Assembly: GCF_020400725.1 (NCBI RefSeq) | Contig: NZ_JAINVG010000027.1 | Coordinates: forward strand, 1-64,000 | Direction of reading: 5' to 3' | Source: Streptomyces sp. NK15101 | GTDB lineage: Bacteria > Actinomycetota > Actinomycetes > Streptomycetales > Streptomycetaceae | Length of the DNA: 64,000 bases | Shown: positions 55,884 through 64,000 of the stretch, in pieces | Numbering within the stretch: the first letter of the stretch is position 1 | How the letters are laid out: every line of letters begins with the position of its first letter | Position numbers and translations under genes: made by a program | The notes under the pieces: model-generated | Told to the model about the DNA's origin: nothing | The model's input: the letters and a program-made list of their open reading frames with translations, nothing else | The model's database searches: none

Positions 55884-57371
55884 CTAGCAGCCGGCATCCG
55901 CGAGGACGTAATAGCCGGGCGCGGTCTGCTTCAGGGTGTGCGTGACGAACGTGTTGTACAGACCCATGGCCTGGCCGGAGCCCGTGGCGTAGGTCTGGCC
56001 GCCGCTCTGGTAGGCGCGGCCGGCGACGGTGTGCTGGTAGTTGTTCGCCGTGTAGCAGGCGGGCGTGGAGCCGGTGGTGGTCGCGGTCACCGACGAGGAG
56101 GCCGCCCCCACCGCCCCGGCCGCGTCCACGGCGGCCACCGTGTAGGCGTACGTGGTGCCGGCGGCCAGGCCCGTGTCGGTGTACGTGGTCGAGTTCGCGG
56201 TGCCGACCTTCGTGCCGCCGCGGTAGACGTCGTAGGAGGCCGCTCCGGGGACCGCGTTCCAGCTCAGCGACACGGTGGCGTCGGTGGTGCCGCCGACGGC
56301 GAGCCCCGCGGGGGCGGGCAGGGTGCCCGGGGTCTCACCGCTGCCGCCGCCGTCGAGTCCCCAGAAGCGGGCGGTGTGGTAGCTGGAGCAGATGGTGTCG
56401 AGGTAGTAGGTCCCGGCGGTGCCGCACTGTTCCGGGCCGCTGCCCGGGTCGACCGCCAGGCCGTGCGCCATGCCGGAGACCGAGTAGACCCGCACGGCGG
56501 GCTTGCCGGAGGCGTCGTCGTACTCGCTCAGCGTGGTGCCGCCGGAGAGGTTCTCGGTCCGGGAGGGCGTCTGGCCGATGCCCCACGCGTTCGTCCACTG
56601 GTCGCGCAGTTCGGTGGCGTTGGCCGGTACGACGGTGGTGTCCGAAGTGCCCTGCCAGATCGCCACGCGGGGCCAGGAGGCGGTGCCGGCGGGCGCGGCG
56701 GAGCGCACGAGGTCGCCCCATTGGGCGGGCGTCTTGTTCGGCGGGCTGTACATGCAGGTGTACGCGGCGGACACGCTCGTCGCGCAGTACGCGGGAAGTC
56801 CGGAGTCGATGGAGCCGCCGGCGAAGACGTCGGGGTAGGCGGCGAGCATGTTCGCGGTCATGCCGGCGCCCGCGGACAGACCGGTGATGTACACCCGACG
56901 CGGGTCGCTGCCGTAGCGCGCGACGGCGGCGTCGACCATCTGCCTGATGGACAGGGCCTCGCCCCTGCCCCGCGTGCTGTCGCCCGAATCGAACCAGTTG
57001 AAGCAGGAGTTGGAGTTGTTCGCGCTGGTCGTCTGGGGGAGGACGAGGGCGAACTCGTACTGGTCGGCGAACTTCGGCCAGCCCGAGTGGGCGTAGTAGT
57101 CGCTCGCGCTCTGCGTGCAGCCGTGCAGGGCGACGACGAGCGGTGCGCCCGGGGCGAGGCCGTCCGGCGCGTACGCGTGCATGGACAGGTTGCCGGGGTT
57201 GGAACCGAAGCCGGTGATCTGGGTCAGGCCCGCGGCGGACGCCTGGGGCCCGACGGCCACCAGGCCACCTGTCAGGGCGAGAGCGCCCGCGGCGGCGGTG
57301 AGCCAACGGCGGATGCCGCCGATGACGCGGCGGCTCTTCGGTGTACGGAACGGGGGGTACGGCTGTCCCAT
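55884..57371 (-). CDS. Secreted PHB-depolymerase-type esterase with FN3 and binding domain
   Basis: 495 aa. A signal peptide with basic start (RRVIGGIRRWLTAAAGALALTGG ... ASA, about 1-47) leads to an Esterase_phd alpha/beta-hydrolase domain (about 48-330): oxyanion region VVALHGCTQSASDY, nucleophile Ser166 in GLSAGAGM, catalytic His in VSGMAHG. A fibronectin type III domain (about 350-440) and a C-terminal domain (ACYTANNYQHTVAGRAYQ ... GYYVLADAGC) follow, the usual PHB-binding arrangement of extracellular short-chain polyhydroxyalkanoate depolymerases. The product would be 3-hydroxybutyrate or oligomers. ATG at 57371; GGAAGGC upstream. Confidence 0.92.
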   Translation of the reverse strand: MGQPYPPFRTPKSRRVIGGIRRWLTAAAGALALTGGLVAVGPQASAAGLTQITGFGSNPGNLSMHAYAPDGLAPGAPLVVALHGCTQSASDYYAHSGWPKFADQYEFALVLPQTTSANNSNSCFNWFDSGDSTRGRGEALSIRQMVDAAVARYGSDPRRVYITGLSAGAGMTANMLAAYPDVFAGGSIDSGLPAYCATSVSAAYTCMYSPPNKTPAQWGDLVRSAAPAGTASWPRVAIWQGTSDTTVVPANATELRDQWTNAWGIGQTPSRTENLSGGTTLSEYDDASGKPAVRVYSVSGMAHGLAVDPGSGPEQCGTAGTYYLDTICSSYHTARFWGLDGGGSGETPGTLPAPAGLAVGGTTDATVSLSWNAVPGAASYDVYRGGTKVGTANSTTYTDTGLAAGTTYAYTVAAVDAAGAVGAASSSVTATTTGSTPACYTANNYQHTVAGRAYQSGGQTYATGSGQAMGLYNTFVTHTLKQTAPGYYVLADAGC

Positions 57372-57696
57372 GGCTGATGCCTTCCGTGGGGGAGAGGACG
57401 AGGGGCACCGCGGCGGTTGCGGCTCGTGCCGCCGGTGTGGCGTGCATCATGCGGGCTGGTTCACCGACGCCGACATGGGCGGGACAGCCAGCCTTGACGA
57501 GGGATCAGTGTGTCGGCTTTCCATGGCCCGACCCGTGTACGGCCCAGTAGTGAGGAGGAGTCGAGCCGTGGCTTCTTTCAGCCACTCAGCGGGATGGTGG
57601 GAAGATCCACCAGAAGTCCGCCGATGATGGTCGGCAGCCCCATGTCCAGGGGGCGACCGGCGTCATAGCCTCCCGCAGAGCCTCGGAGGCGCACCG
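57372..57696. other. 325-bp divergent region
   Basis: Promoters for the esterase (minus) and the tannase-like gene (plus) must lie here. GAGGAGG near 57550-57560 could be an SD for a lost start. No clear inverted-repeat operator was found. Confidence 0.4.
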
Positions 57697-59134
57697 ATGC
57701 GTCGTTCCCCTTCTGTACCGCACCCCGTCCCAGGCGGCGGGGCGCGCCGGCGGCACTCGCCCTGACCGCACTCGCCCTCACCACCGTCCCGTCCCCGGCG
57801 GCGCCCACCGCCCCCGGCGGACACTGCGCCCGCCTGACCCACCTCCGCGTCCCCGGCGCCGAACTCCAGCACGCGGCGTGCCTGGACGAACTCACCACGG
57901 CGGGCACCGTCGCCACCGGCCACACCGACCCCGTCGACTGGGCCGGGCTGACGCCCAAGGACCTGGCCGTCCCCACGGGAGTCCCCGGCGTCCAGATCGA
58001 CGGCTACTTCCCCGACACCTCCACCACCAACCACGGCTGGAACCACGACGCCCAGTCCGTCATCCGCATGCCCGGCCGGTGGAACGGCGGTCTCGTCGTG
58101 GCGGGCACCCCCGGCAACCGCGAGCAGTACGCCGGCGACCGGGCCATCGCGGACCGGGTGTCGGCCCAGGGCTACGCGTACGCCGCCACGGACAAGGGCA
58201 ACACCGGCCCCGCGTTCCACCGGGACGGAAAGGAGCCGCGCGACGCCATCGCCGAGTGGAACGACCGGGTCACCCAGCTCACCCGTGCCGCCCGCGCCAC
58301 GATCGCCCAGCGCTACCACCGGCCCCCGTCCCGCACCCTGGTCACCGGCCTGTCCAACGCCGGCTACCTGGTGCGCCGGCAGCTGGAGAACCGTCCCGAG
58401 CTCTACGACGGGGGAGTCGACTGGGAAGGCGCCCTCTGGCGGGCCGACGGTCCCCACCTGCTGGACTTCCTGCCGAAGGCCCTGCGCGCCCATCCCTTGC
58501 ACGCGGCGGGCGGCGAGGGCGCCGAAGAGGTGCGGCGGCAGATGCACGCGGCCGGCTTCCCGGAGGGCTCGGAGTTCCTGTGGCCGTACCACCACAAGGT
58601 CTACTGGGACCTGACCCAGCGCATCTACCGTGAGGAGCTGGACCCCGGCTTCGACGGCGCGACCGAGGCCGGCACCCCGTACTGCGCGACGGGCACGCCC
58701 GCCTGCGACACCGACTACGACTACGCGACCCGGCCGGAGGAGGTCCGGCGGGCCGTGGCGAAGATCGCGCTGACCGGGCGGATCGGCAAGCCCCTGATCA
58801 CCCTGCACGGGACCCTGGACGCCTGCTGCCCATCAGCCGGGACTCGGACGTCTACGCGCGGATGGTGCGCGAGGCCGGCCGCGGCTCCCTGCACCGCTAC
58901 TACCGCATCGAGGGCGGACCCCACACCGACCCGCTCGTCGACGCGTTCCCCGGCCGGCTGCGCCCCCTCACGCCGTGCCACCACGCCGCCTTCGCGGCCC
59001 TGGAGGACTGGCTGAGGACGGGCCACCGGCCACCCGCCCCGGGCACCGTCCCTCTCCGCGGCGACCAGGATCCCGTGACCCTGGTCAACAGCTGCCATCT
59101 GGACACGGGGAAGGCCGTCGGCACTTCCTCCTGA
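57697..59134 (+). pseudogene. Secreted tannase/feruloyl-esterase-like hydrolase with two frameshifts
   Basis: An ATG at 57697 after GGAGGC starts MRRSPSVPHPVP; within about 57715-57730 the frame moves to a signal-peptide-like run (APAALALTALALTT) and on through LRVPGAELQHAACLDELTTAGTV, IDGYFPDTSTTNHGWNHD, MPGRWNGGLVVAGTPG, TDKGNTG, VTGLSNAGYL (nucleophile Ser), VDWEGALW. At about 58823 one base appears missing (GCCTGCTGCCC) and the rest, ISRDSDVYARMVREAGRG, YYRIEGGPHTD, HHAAFAALEDWL, ends at 59134. The active-site parts survive, so two simple indels or sequencing errors explain it; otherwise dead. Confidence 0.8.
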
Positions 59135-59250
59135 GCGCCACGGTTCCCTTCCGAGGGGAAACCCATGGTGCTCCGCTCCATTGAAACGCCCATGACTGTA
59201 GTTGATCCATCCATAGGCCGGGCGGAAGGTGCTCCCTACTGTTTCCGGCC

Positions 59251-60045
59251 ATGACGAACACATTTCCCACCCCGGCCCCTCTGCCGTCGCCCGTCGCCGA
59301 GGTCGACCTCAGTGGGCGCACGGCCCTGGTGACGGGCGGCGGCAGCGGCATCGGCCGGGCCTGTGTGCTCGCTCTGGCACGGGCAGGCGCCACCGTCCAC
59401 GTGGTCGACCGGGACGCCCCGGCGGCCAAGGCGGTCGCCGAGATCGTCGGCGGTCGGGCACAGGTGGCCGACCTCGCCGACCCGGGGGCCGTCGACCTCC
59501 TCCCGGCCGAGGTCGACATCCTGGTGAACAACGCCGGCCTCCAGCACGTCGCGCCCCTCACCGAGTTTCCGGTGGAGCGCTTCGAGCTGATCCAGAAGGT
59601 GATGGTCACCGCCCCGTTCCTGCTCATGCGGAGGACGCTGCCGCACATGTACGAGCGGGGCTGGGGCCGGATCGTCAACGTCTCCAGCGTCCACGGCCTG
59701 CGGGCCAGTGCCTACAAGGCCGCCTACGTCACCGCCAAGCACGCCCTGGAGGGGCTCAGCAAGGTCGCCGCCATCGAAGGCGCCCCGTACGGAGTGACCA
59801 GCAACTGCGTCAACCCCGGCTACGTCCGCACCCCCCTGGTCGAGGGCCAGGTCCGCGACCAGGCCGCCGCTCACGGCATCAGCGAGGGCGACGTCCTCTC
59901 GAACGTGATGCTCGCCCGCTCGGCCGTCAAGCGTCTCCTGGAGTCCGAGGAGGTGGCCGCCGCCGTCCTGTGGCTGTGCGGCCCCCACTCCGGATACCTC
60001 ACCGGCACGTCCCTGCCGCTCGACGGCGGCTGGACCGCCGGCTGA
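59251..60045 (+). CDS. 3-Hydroxybutyrate dehydrogenase (SDR)
   Basis: 264 aa. Classical short-chain dehydrogenase: NAD motif TGGGSGIGRA, NNAG, catalytic Ser in IVNVSSVHGLR and Tyr/Lys in YVTAKHALEG (YxxxK), with CVNPGYVRTPLVEGQ as in 3-hydroxybutyrate dehydrogenases. It interconverts 3-hydroxybutyrate and acetoacetate with NAD. ATG at 59251 with only a weak SD. Followed after 80 bp by an MFS transporter on the same strand, probably one operon; a PHB-depolymerase-type gene and CoA-transferase lie nearby. Confidence 0.88.
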   Translation: MTNTFPTPAPLPSPVAEVDLSGRTALVTGGGSGIGRACVLALARAGATVHVVDRDAPAAKAVAEIVGGRAQVADLADPGAVDLLPAEVDILVNNAGLQHVAPLTEFPVERFELIQKVMVTAPFLLMRRTLPHMYERGWGRIVNVSSVHGLRASAYKAAYVTAKHALEGLSKVAAIEGAPYGVTSNCVNPGYVRTPLVEGQVRDQAAAHGISEGDVLSNVMLARSAVKRLLESEEVAAAVLWLCGPHSGYLTGTSLPLDGGWTAG

Positions 60046-60125
60046 CCCCCGCCCGGCACAGACCCCGCTCCACCCGCCCCACCTCGTTCCGCCCCGTTCC
60101 GTCCCTTCGTGAAACCGGTGATTCC

Positions 60126-61493
60126 ATGTCCGACACCACCACCAAGCCGAGAGGCGGCATCGGCCGCATCGTCGGAGCGAGCCTGATCGGCACCACCATC
60201 GAGTGGTACGACTTCTTCCTCTACGGTTCGGCCGCCGCCCTGGTGTTCAACACCCTGTTCTTCCCCAGCGCCGACCCCCTGGTGGGCACGCTCATCGCTT
60301 TCATCACCTACGCCATCGGATTCGCCGCCCGGCCGCTCGGCGGGATCGTCTTCGGTCACTTCGGGGACAAGATCGGACGCAAGAAGCTGCTGGTGCTCAG
60401 CCTCCTGATGATGGGCGGCGCCACCTTCGCGATGGGCCTGCTGCCCACGTACGACACCATCGGCGTCTGGGCGCCGATCCTGCTGACGGTGCTGCGCCTG
60501 GTCCAGGGCTTCGCCCTGGGCGGCGAATGGGGCGGGGCCGTCCTGATCGTCTCCGAGCACGGCGGCGACAAGAACCGCGGCTTCTGGGCCTCGTGGCCGC
60601 AGGCCGGCGCCCCGGGCGGCAACCTGCTCGCCACCGGCGTCCTCTCACTGCTCGCCGCCGTCCAGTCGGACGCCGCCTTCCAGTCCTGGGGCTGGCGCGT
60701 CCCCTTCCTGCTCTCCGGCCTGCTCGTCATGATCGGCCTCTGGATCCGCGTCTCGGTCTCCGAGTCCCCGGTCTTCCTGGAGGCGCAGGCCAAGGCCGAG
60801 GCCGCGGCCGCCGCGGGGGTCAAGGAGGAGGCCCCGGTCGTCGAGGTGTTCAAGCGCAGCTGGCGCGAGGTCCTGTCCGCGATCGGCACCCGCTTCGGCG
60901 AGAACATCTCGTACTACATCCTGACCTCCTTCCTCCTCGTGTACGTCACCACCCACCTGGGACTGGCGAAGAGCACCGCGCTGAACGCCGTCCTGATCGG
61001 CTCGGCCGTCCACTTCGTCACCATCCCCCTGTGGGGCGCGCTGTCCGACCGCATGGGCCGGCGCCCGGTGACCCTCATCGGTTCCGCGGGCATGGCGGTC
61101 TGGGCGTTCGTCTTCTTCGGCCTCGTCGACTCCGAGTCGTTCGTGGTGATCACCCTGGCCGTCACCGTCGGCCTGCTGCTGCACGGAGCGATGTACGGAC
61201 CGCAGGCCGCGTTCATCTCCGAGATGTTCGACACCAAGGTCCGCTACTCCGGCGCCTCCATGGGCTCCCAGCTCGCCTCGATCCTCGCCGGCGCCCTCGC
61301 CCCGATCGTCGCGGTCGAACTCCTCAAGGACTACGGCAGCTCCACGCCCATCAGCGTCTACCTCTGCGCCGCGGCCGTGATCACCACCATCACCGTGGCC
61401 GTCACCCGAGAGACCCTCGGCCGCGACCTCACCCGCCCCAAGGACGGGGAGACCGCGGCGAGGCCCGTGGTCACCGCGGGCGACCAGGCGTAG
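60126..61493 (+). CDS. MFS transporter, metabolite:H+ symporter (MHS) type
   Basis: 455 aa, 12 membrane segments. N-terminal IVGASLIGTTIEWYDFFLYG and GHFGDKIGRKKLLVLSLL, then LRLVQGFALGGEWGGAVLIVSEH, are the MHS hallmarks (ShiA, PcaT, ProP-like). It should import a carboxylate such as 3-hydroxybutyrate by proton symport; the substrate is inferred from the adjacent dehydrogenase. A second conserved loop (LSDRMGRRPVTLIGS) follows TM7-8. ATG at 60126. Confidence 0.93.
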   Translation: MSDTTTKPRGGIGRIVGASLIGTTIEWYDFFLYGSAAALVFNTLFFPSADPLVGTLIAFITYAIGFAARPLGGIVFGHFGDKIGRKKLLVLSLLMMGGATFAMGLLPTYDTIGVWAPILLTVLRLVQGFALGGEWGGAVLIVSEHGGDKNRGFWASWPQAGAPGGNLLATGVLSLLAAVQSDAAFQSWGWRVPFLLSGLLVMIGLWIRVSVSESPVFLEAQAKAEAAAAAGVKEEAPVVEVFKRSWREVLSAIGTRFGENISYYILTSFLLVYVTTHLGLAKSTALNAVLIGSAVHFVTIPLWGALSDRMGRRPVTLIGSAGMAVWAFVFFGLVDSESFVVITLAVTVGLLLHGAMYGPQAAFISEMFDTKVRYSGASMGSQLASILAGALAPIVAVELLKDYGSSTPISVYLCAAAVITTITVAVTRETLGRDLTRPKDGETAARPVVTAGDQA

Positions 61494-61595
61494 CCCCCCG
61501 CGAGCCGCCCGGTCCGCCGTCACCAGGGACGTGACGACGGCGGACCGTGGTCACGACCGCAGCGCCATCCGCCCCCACGGCCGCGAGGAGGCCCC

Positions 61596-63551
61596 ATGAC
61601 CGCCGGCCGTCGAGCCGATGCCCGCCCGCCGTCGTCGCCCACCGAAGCGGCCGCGCGCCGCATGCTGGACCTCCTCGCGGCCGACGCCCCGGCACAGGAG
61701 CTCGCCGCCCAGCCCGCGCGTTCGCGCGCCGTCGACGGAGCCACCCCGGCCGACGTCGAATGGATCGAGGAGACCACCGAGGTCGCCCTGTCGGTGCGGC
61801 GGGTGCTCGACCAGTACCGCCGCAGGGAGGCGGAACTGGTGGCCCTGTTCGACACCGCGGGCGACCTGGCCGGGCTCCGGGACCTCGACGCCGTGCTGCG
61901 CGCCATCGTCCGCCGGGCCCGTACCCTGCTCGGCTCCGACGTCGCCTACCTCACCCTCAACGACCCCGTCGCACAGGACACCTTCATGCGCGTCACCGAG
62001 GGTTCCGTCTCGGCGGCCTTCCAGCAGCTCCGCCTGGGCATGGGCGAAGGCCTCGGCGGCCTGGTCGCGCAGACCGCGCGTCCCTACGCCAGCACGGACT
62101 ACCGCACCGACCGGCGCTACCGGCACACCGGCACCATCGACGACGGCGTGGCCGAGGAAGGACTCCGCGGCATCCTCGGAGTCCCGCTGCGCCTCGGAGA
62201 GGAGATCATCGGCGTCCTCTTCGCCGCGGACCGCACCCCGCGCGAATTCACCCCCGACGCCATCGCCCTCCTCGGCTCGCTCGCCGACCACGCCGCCGTC
62301 GCCATCGACAGCGCGCGCCGGCTGGAGGAGACCCGCACCGCTCTCGCCCGGCTCGAAGCCGCCAACGCGACGGCCCGCGCGCACAGCGAAGCCCTGCACC
62401 AGGCGTCCGACGCCCACGACCGGCTGTCCAAGCTGGTCCTGCGCGGAGCCGGCACCGACGAAGTGGCGGCCGAGATCGCGGCGCTGCTCGGCGGGGGAGT
62501 GGCCGTCCACGACACCGACGGCACCGAGCTGGCCCGGGTCGGCACCGAACCGGTGACGCCCTCCACCGTCAGTCACGACGCCTCGCACGGCGAGGGCCGC
62601 GCCGTCCACGCCCACGGCGTGTGGACCTGCGCCGTCCTCGCCGGCGCCGAGCCGCTGGGCAGCATCGTCCTGACCGGACGCGCGGACCTCTCCGAGGCCG
62701 ACCGGCGGCTGTTCGAACGCGCGGCGCTCGTCACCGCCATGCTCCTGCTCATCCGCCGCTCGGTCGCCGAGACCGAGGACCGGGTACGCGGCGAACTCCT
62801 CGACGACCTCCTCGCGGACCCCTCCTCCTCGGCGCACCGGGACGGCAGGAGTCTCGCCCTGCGCGCCCGGCGCCTCGGAGTCGACCTGACCCGCCCCCAC
62901 GCCATCGCGGTCCTCGACAGCGAGCCCGCCCTGCGCCCCCGGCTCGCCGCGGAAGCCGCCCGCGTCGTGCGCGGGCTCGGCGGCCTGGCGGGCACCCGGC
63001 ACGGGCACAGCGTCCTGCTCGTGCCCTGCGAGCGGCCCGGAGCGTTCGCCCGCGAACTCGCCGCCGACCTGGCGCGGATCATCGGCGTGCCCGTCACCGT
63101 GGGCGCGGCCGGCCCCGGGACGGGGCCGGAGCAGCTCGCCGCCCTCCACGCCGAGGCGCTGCGCTGCCTGTCGGCGCTCCACGCCCTCGACCGCACCGGA
63201 GACGGTGCCGACAGCGCGGACCTGGGCTTCGTCGGCGTCCTGCTCGGCGACCGGGCCGACGTCGGCTCGTACGTCGGCCGCGTCCTCGGGCCCGTCCTCG
63301 CCTACGACGCCGAGCGCGGCACCGAACTGGTGCGCACCCTGCACGCCTACTACGACCACGGGGCCAGCCTCTCCCGCGCCAAGGACGCCCTCCACGTCCA
63401 CGTGAACACCGTCGTCCAGCGCCTGGACCGGGTTGCGCAACTCCTGGGCCCCGACTGGAACGCCCCGGCCAGCGCCCTGGAGGTCCACCTGGCGCTCCGT
63501 CTCCACCAGCTGTCCCGAGGCGCCCCCGGCCGCGGAACCGAGGGCGGCTGA
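61596..63551 (+). CDS. GAF-domain PucR/CdaR-type transcriptional regulator
   Basis: 651 aa. A GAF domain (about 85-245: LREL-like ...VLRAIVRRARTLLGSDVAYLTL ... GVPLRLGEEIIGVLFAADR) is followed by a long linker and a PucR/CdaR-type C-terminus: a GGDEF-like region (about 420-530) and a terminal HTH_30 (TLHAYYDHGASLSRAKDALHVHVNTVVQRLDRVAQLL). Such proteins activate catabolic genes on sensing a metabolite. It lies 102 bp downstream of the MFS gene, so it likely controls the 3-hydroxybutyrate operon. AGGAGG seven bases before the ATG. Confidence 0.9.
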   Translation: MTAGRRADARPPSSPTEAAARRMLDLLAADAPAQELAAQPARSRAVDGATPADVEWIEETTEVALSVRRVLDQYRRREAELVALFDTAGDLAGLRDLDAVLRAIVRRARTLLGSDVAYLTLNDPVAQDTFMRVTEGSVSAAFQQLRLGMGEGLGGLVAQTARPYASTDYRTDRRYRHTGTIDDGVAEEGLRGILGVPLRLGEEIIGVLFAADRTPREFTPDAIALLGSLADHAAVAIDSARRLEETRTALARLEAANATARAHSEALHQASDAHDRLSKLVLRGAGTDEVAAEIAALLGGGVAVHDTDGTELARVGTEPVTPSTVSHDASHGEGRAVHAHGVWTCAVLAGAEPLGSIVLTGRADLSEADRRLFERAALVTAMLLLIRRSVAETEDRVRGELLDDLLADPSSSAHRDGRSLALRARRLGVDLTRPHAIAVLDSEPALRPRLAAEAARVVRGLGGLAGTRHGHSVLLVPCERPGAFARELAADLARIIGVPVTVGAAGPGTGPEQLAALHAEALRCLSALHALDRTGDGADSADLGFVGVLLGDRADVGSYVGRVLGPVLAYDAERGTELVRTLHAYYDHGASLSRAKDALHVHVNTVVQRLDRVAQLLGPDWNAPASALEVHLALRLHQLSRGAPGRGTEGG

Positions 63552-63769
63552 ACCGGCGGACCGGAGGGGCGGCTTCGGCGAGCCCCACGACGCGCAGCAC
63601 CGGCCCCCCGGCCGGACCCGGGTCGGGCGAGCCTTCCGCCGCCTCCTGCCGGTGTGCTCCCGCGCACCCCCGAACGGCGGCGGGGCGGGCACCGCCCGGT
63701 ACGATCCCGGGGTTCCGGCGGCCGCGCGTGCGCGCCGGCCGCATCGCGTGACCGTTCGAGGGGGACCAC

Positions 63770-64000
63770 ATGACGCGGCAGGGGACCGTCGCGATCGAGC
63801 CGATGGACGGGACGGCCGCGGTGCGGGCCGCGGACGCGTTCCGGCTGATCTACGCCGAGGCCTTCGCCGGGCCTCCCTACCACGAGACCGAGGACGGCGT
63901 CGCCGCCGCCTTCCGCCGCTTCCCCGCGCAGGCGGGCGACCGCGCCTTCCGCGCCGCCCTGGCCCGTGCCGGGGACGGCGAGCCGGTCGGCATGGCGTAC
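63770..64000 (+). CDS. GNAT-family acetyltransferase (3' partial)
   Basis: 77 codons, running off the window edge. The opening VAIEPMDGTAAVRAADAFRLIYAEAFAGPPYHE and EPVGMAY are typical of the start of GNAT N-acetyltransferases; the acetyl-CoA loop lies beyond the edge. ATG at 63770 with GAGGGGG upstream. Confidence 0.65.
   Translation, partial: MTRQGTVAIEPMDGTAAVRAADAFRLIYAEAFAGPPYHETEDGVAAAFRRFPAQAGDRAFRAALARAGDGEPVGMAY

Noticed and set aside
1..64000. tRNA, rRNA, prophage, toxin-antitoxin, restriction or other defence genes, biosynthetic cluster
   Set aside because: Looked for characteristic motifs on both strands; none was convincing.

Overview
The window is chromosomal DNA from a high-GC actinomycete, almost certainly a Streptomyces. 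The evidence is very strong G/C bias at third codon positions, many GTG starts and ATGA/GTGA stop-start overlaps, and typical Streptomyces families (WhiB-like protein, DUF2252, DUF6126, RsbW-like ATPases, SpoIIE-type phosphatases, multi-HAMP hybrid kinase). No rRNA, tRNA, CRISPR array, phage module or antibiotic gene cluster was seen.

Layout. 1-8.4 kb: end of a TrkA/RCK ion-channel-type protein, a cytochrome P450, a NUDIX protein, and a minus-strand operon of FGGY kinase plus two FAD oxidoreductases that looks like glycerol or glycerol-3-phosphate catabolism. 8.6-13.8 kb: an APC amino-acid permease with an upstream hypothetical gene, a GntR/UTRA regulator with a DasR-like (dre) site in its promoter, and a DUF2252 protein. 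13.8-26.1 kb: an FAD enzyme; an NmtR-type Ni/Co sensor divergent from a P1B-4 metal-efflux ATPase; PadR; FadH; a cobalt ECF importer cbiMNQO behind a cobalamin riboswitch; and the PTS-dependent dihydroxyacetone kinase operon dhaKLM. Metal export and import lie within 8 kb, and two triose/glycerol modules lie within 20 kb.

26.1-46.6 kb is accessory and signalling-rich. It holds a frameshifted IS5-type element, an RsbW-like anti-sigma kinase beside a decayed SigB/F-family sigma fragment and a 9-bp minisatellite, a 1438-aa soluble multi-HAMP hybrid kinase translationally coupled to an ANTAR-GAF-PAS-SpoIIE phosphatase, a phospholipase D-like protein, two more transposase remnants, an ArsR-SulP-(RsbW-like)-(STAS-like) operon, decayed STAS/ATPase genes, and a WhiB-like gene divergent from another SpoIIE phosphatase. 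The kinase-phosphatase pair and the SulP operon are the best candidates for undescribed signalling systems.

46.6-64 kb is catabolic. It contains a 987-aa phosphotransferase/class III aminotransferase fusion with its Lrp-type regulator, both subunits of a 3-oxoacid CoA-transferase, a secreted beta-lactamase-like hydrolase, a rearrangement joint between two truncated pseudogenes, a GT2 glycosyltransferase, a secreted PHB-depolymerase-type esterase, a frameshifted tannase-like gene, 3-hydroxybutyrate dehydrogenase, an MFS transporter and a GAF/PucR-type regulator. Together the esterase, MFS transporter, dehydrogenase and CoA-transferase could form a polyhydroxybutyrate / 3-hydroxybutyrate utilisation route.

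Frameshifts and truncations cluster between about 26 and 59 kb. Some are clearly decay (deletions, fragments). Several single-base shifts could also be sequencing errors. All functional names here come from reading motifs and remembered family sequences; no database search was run.
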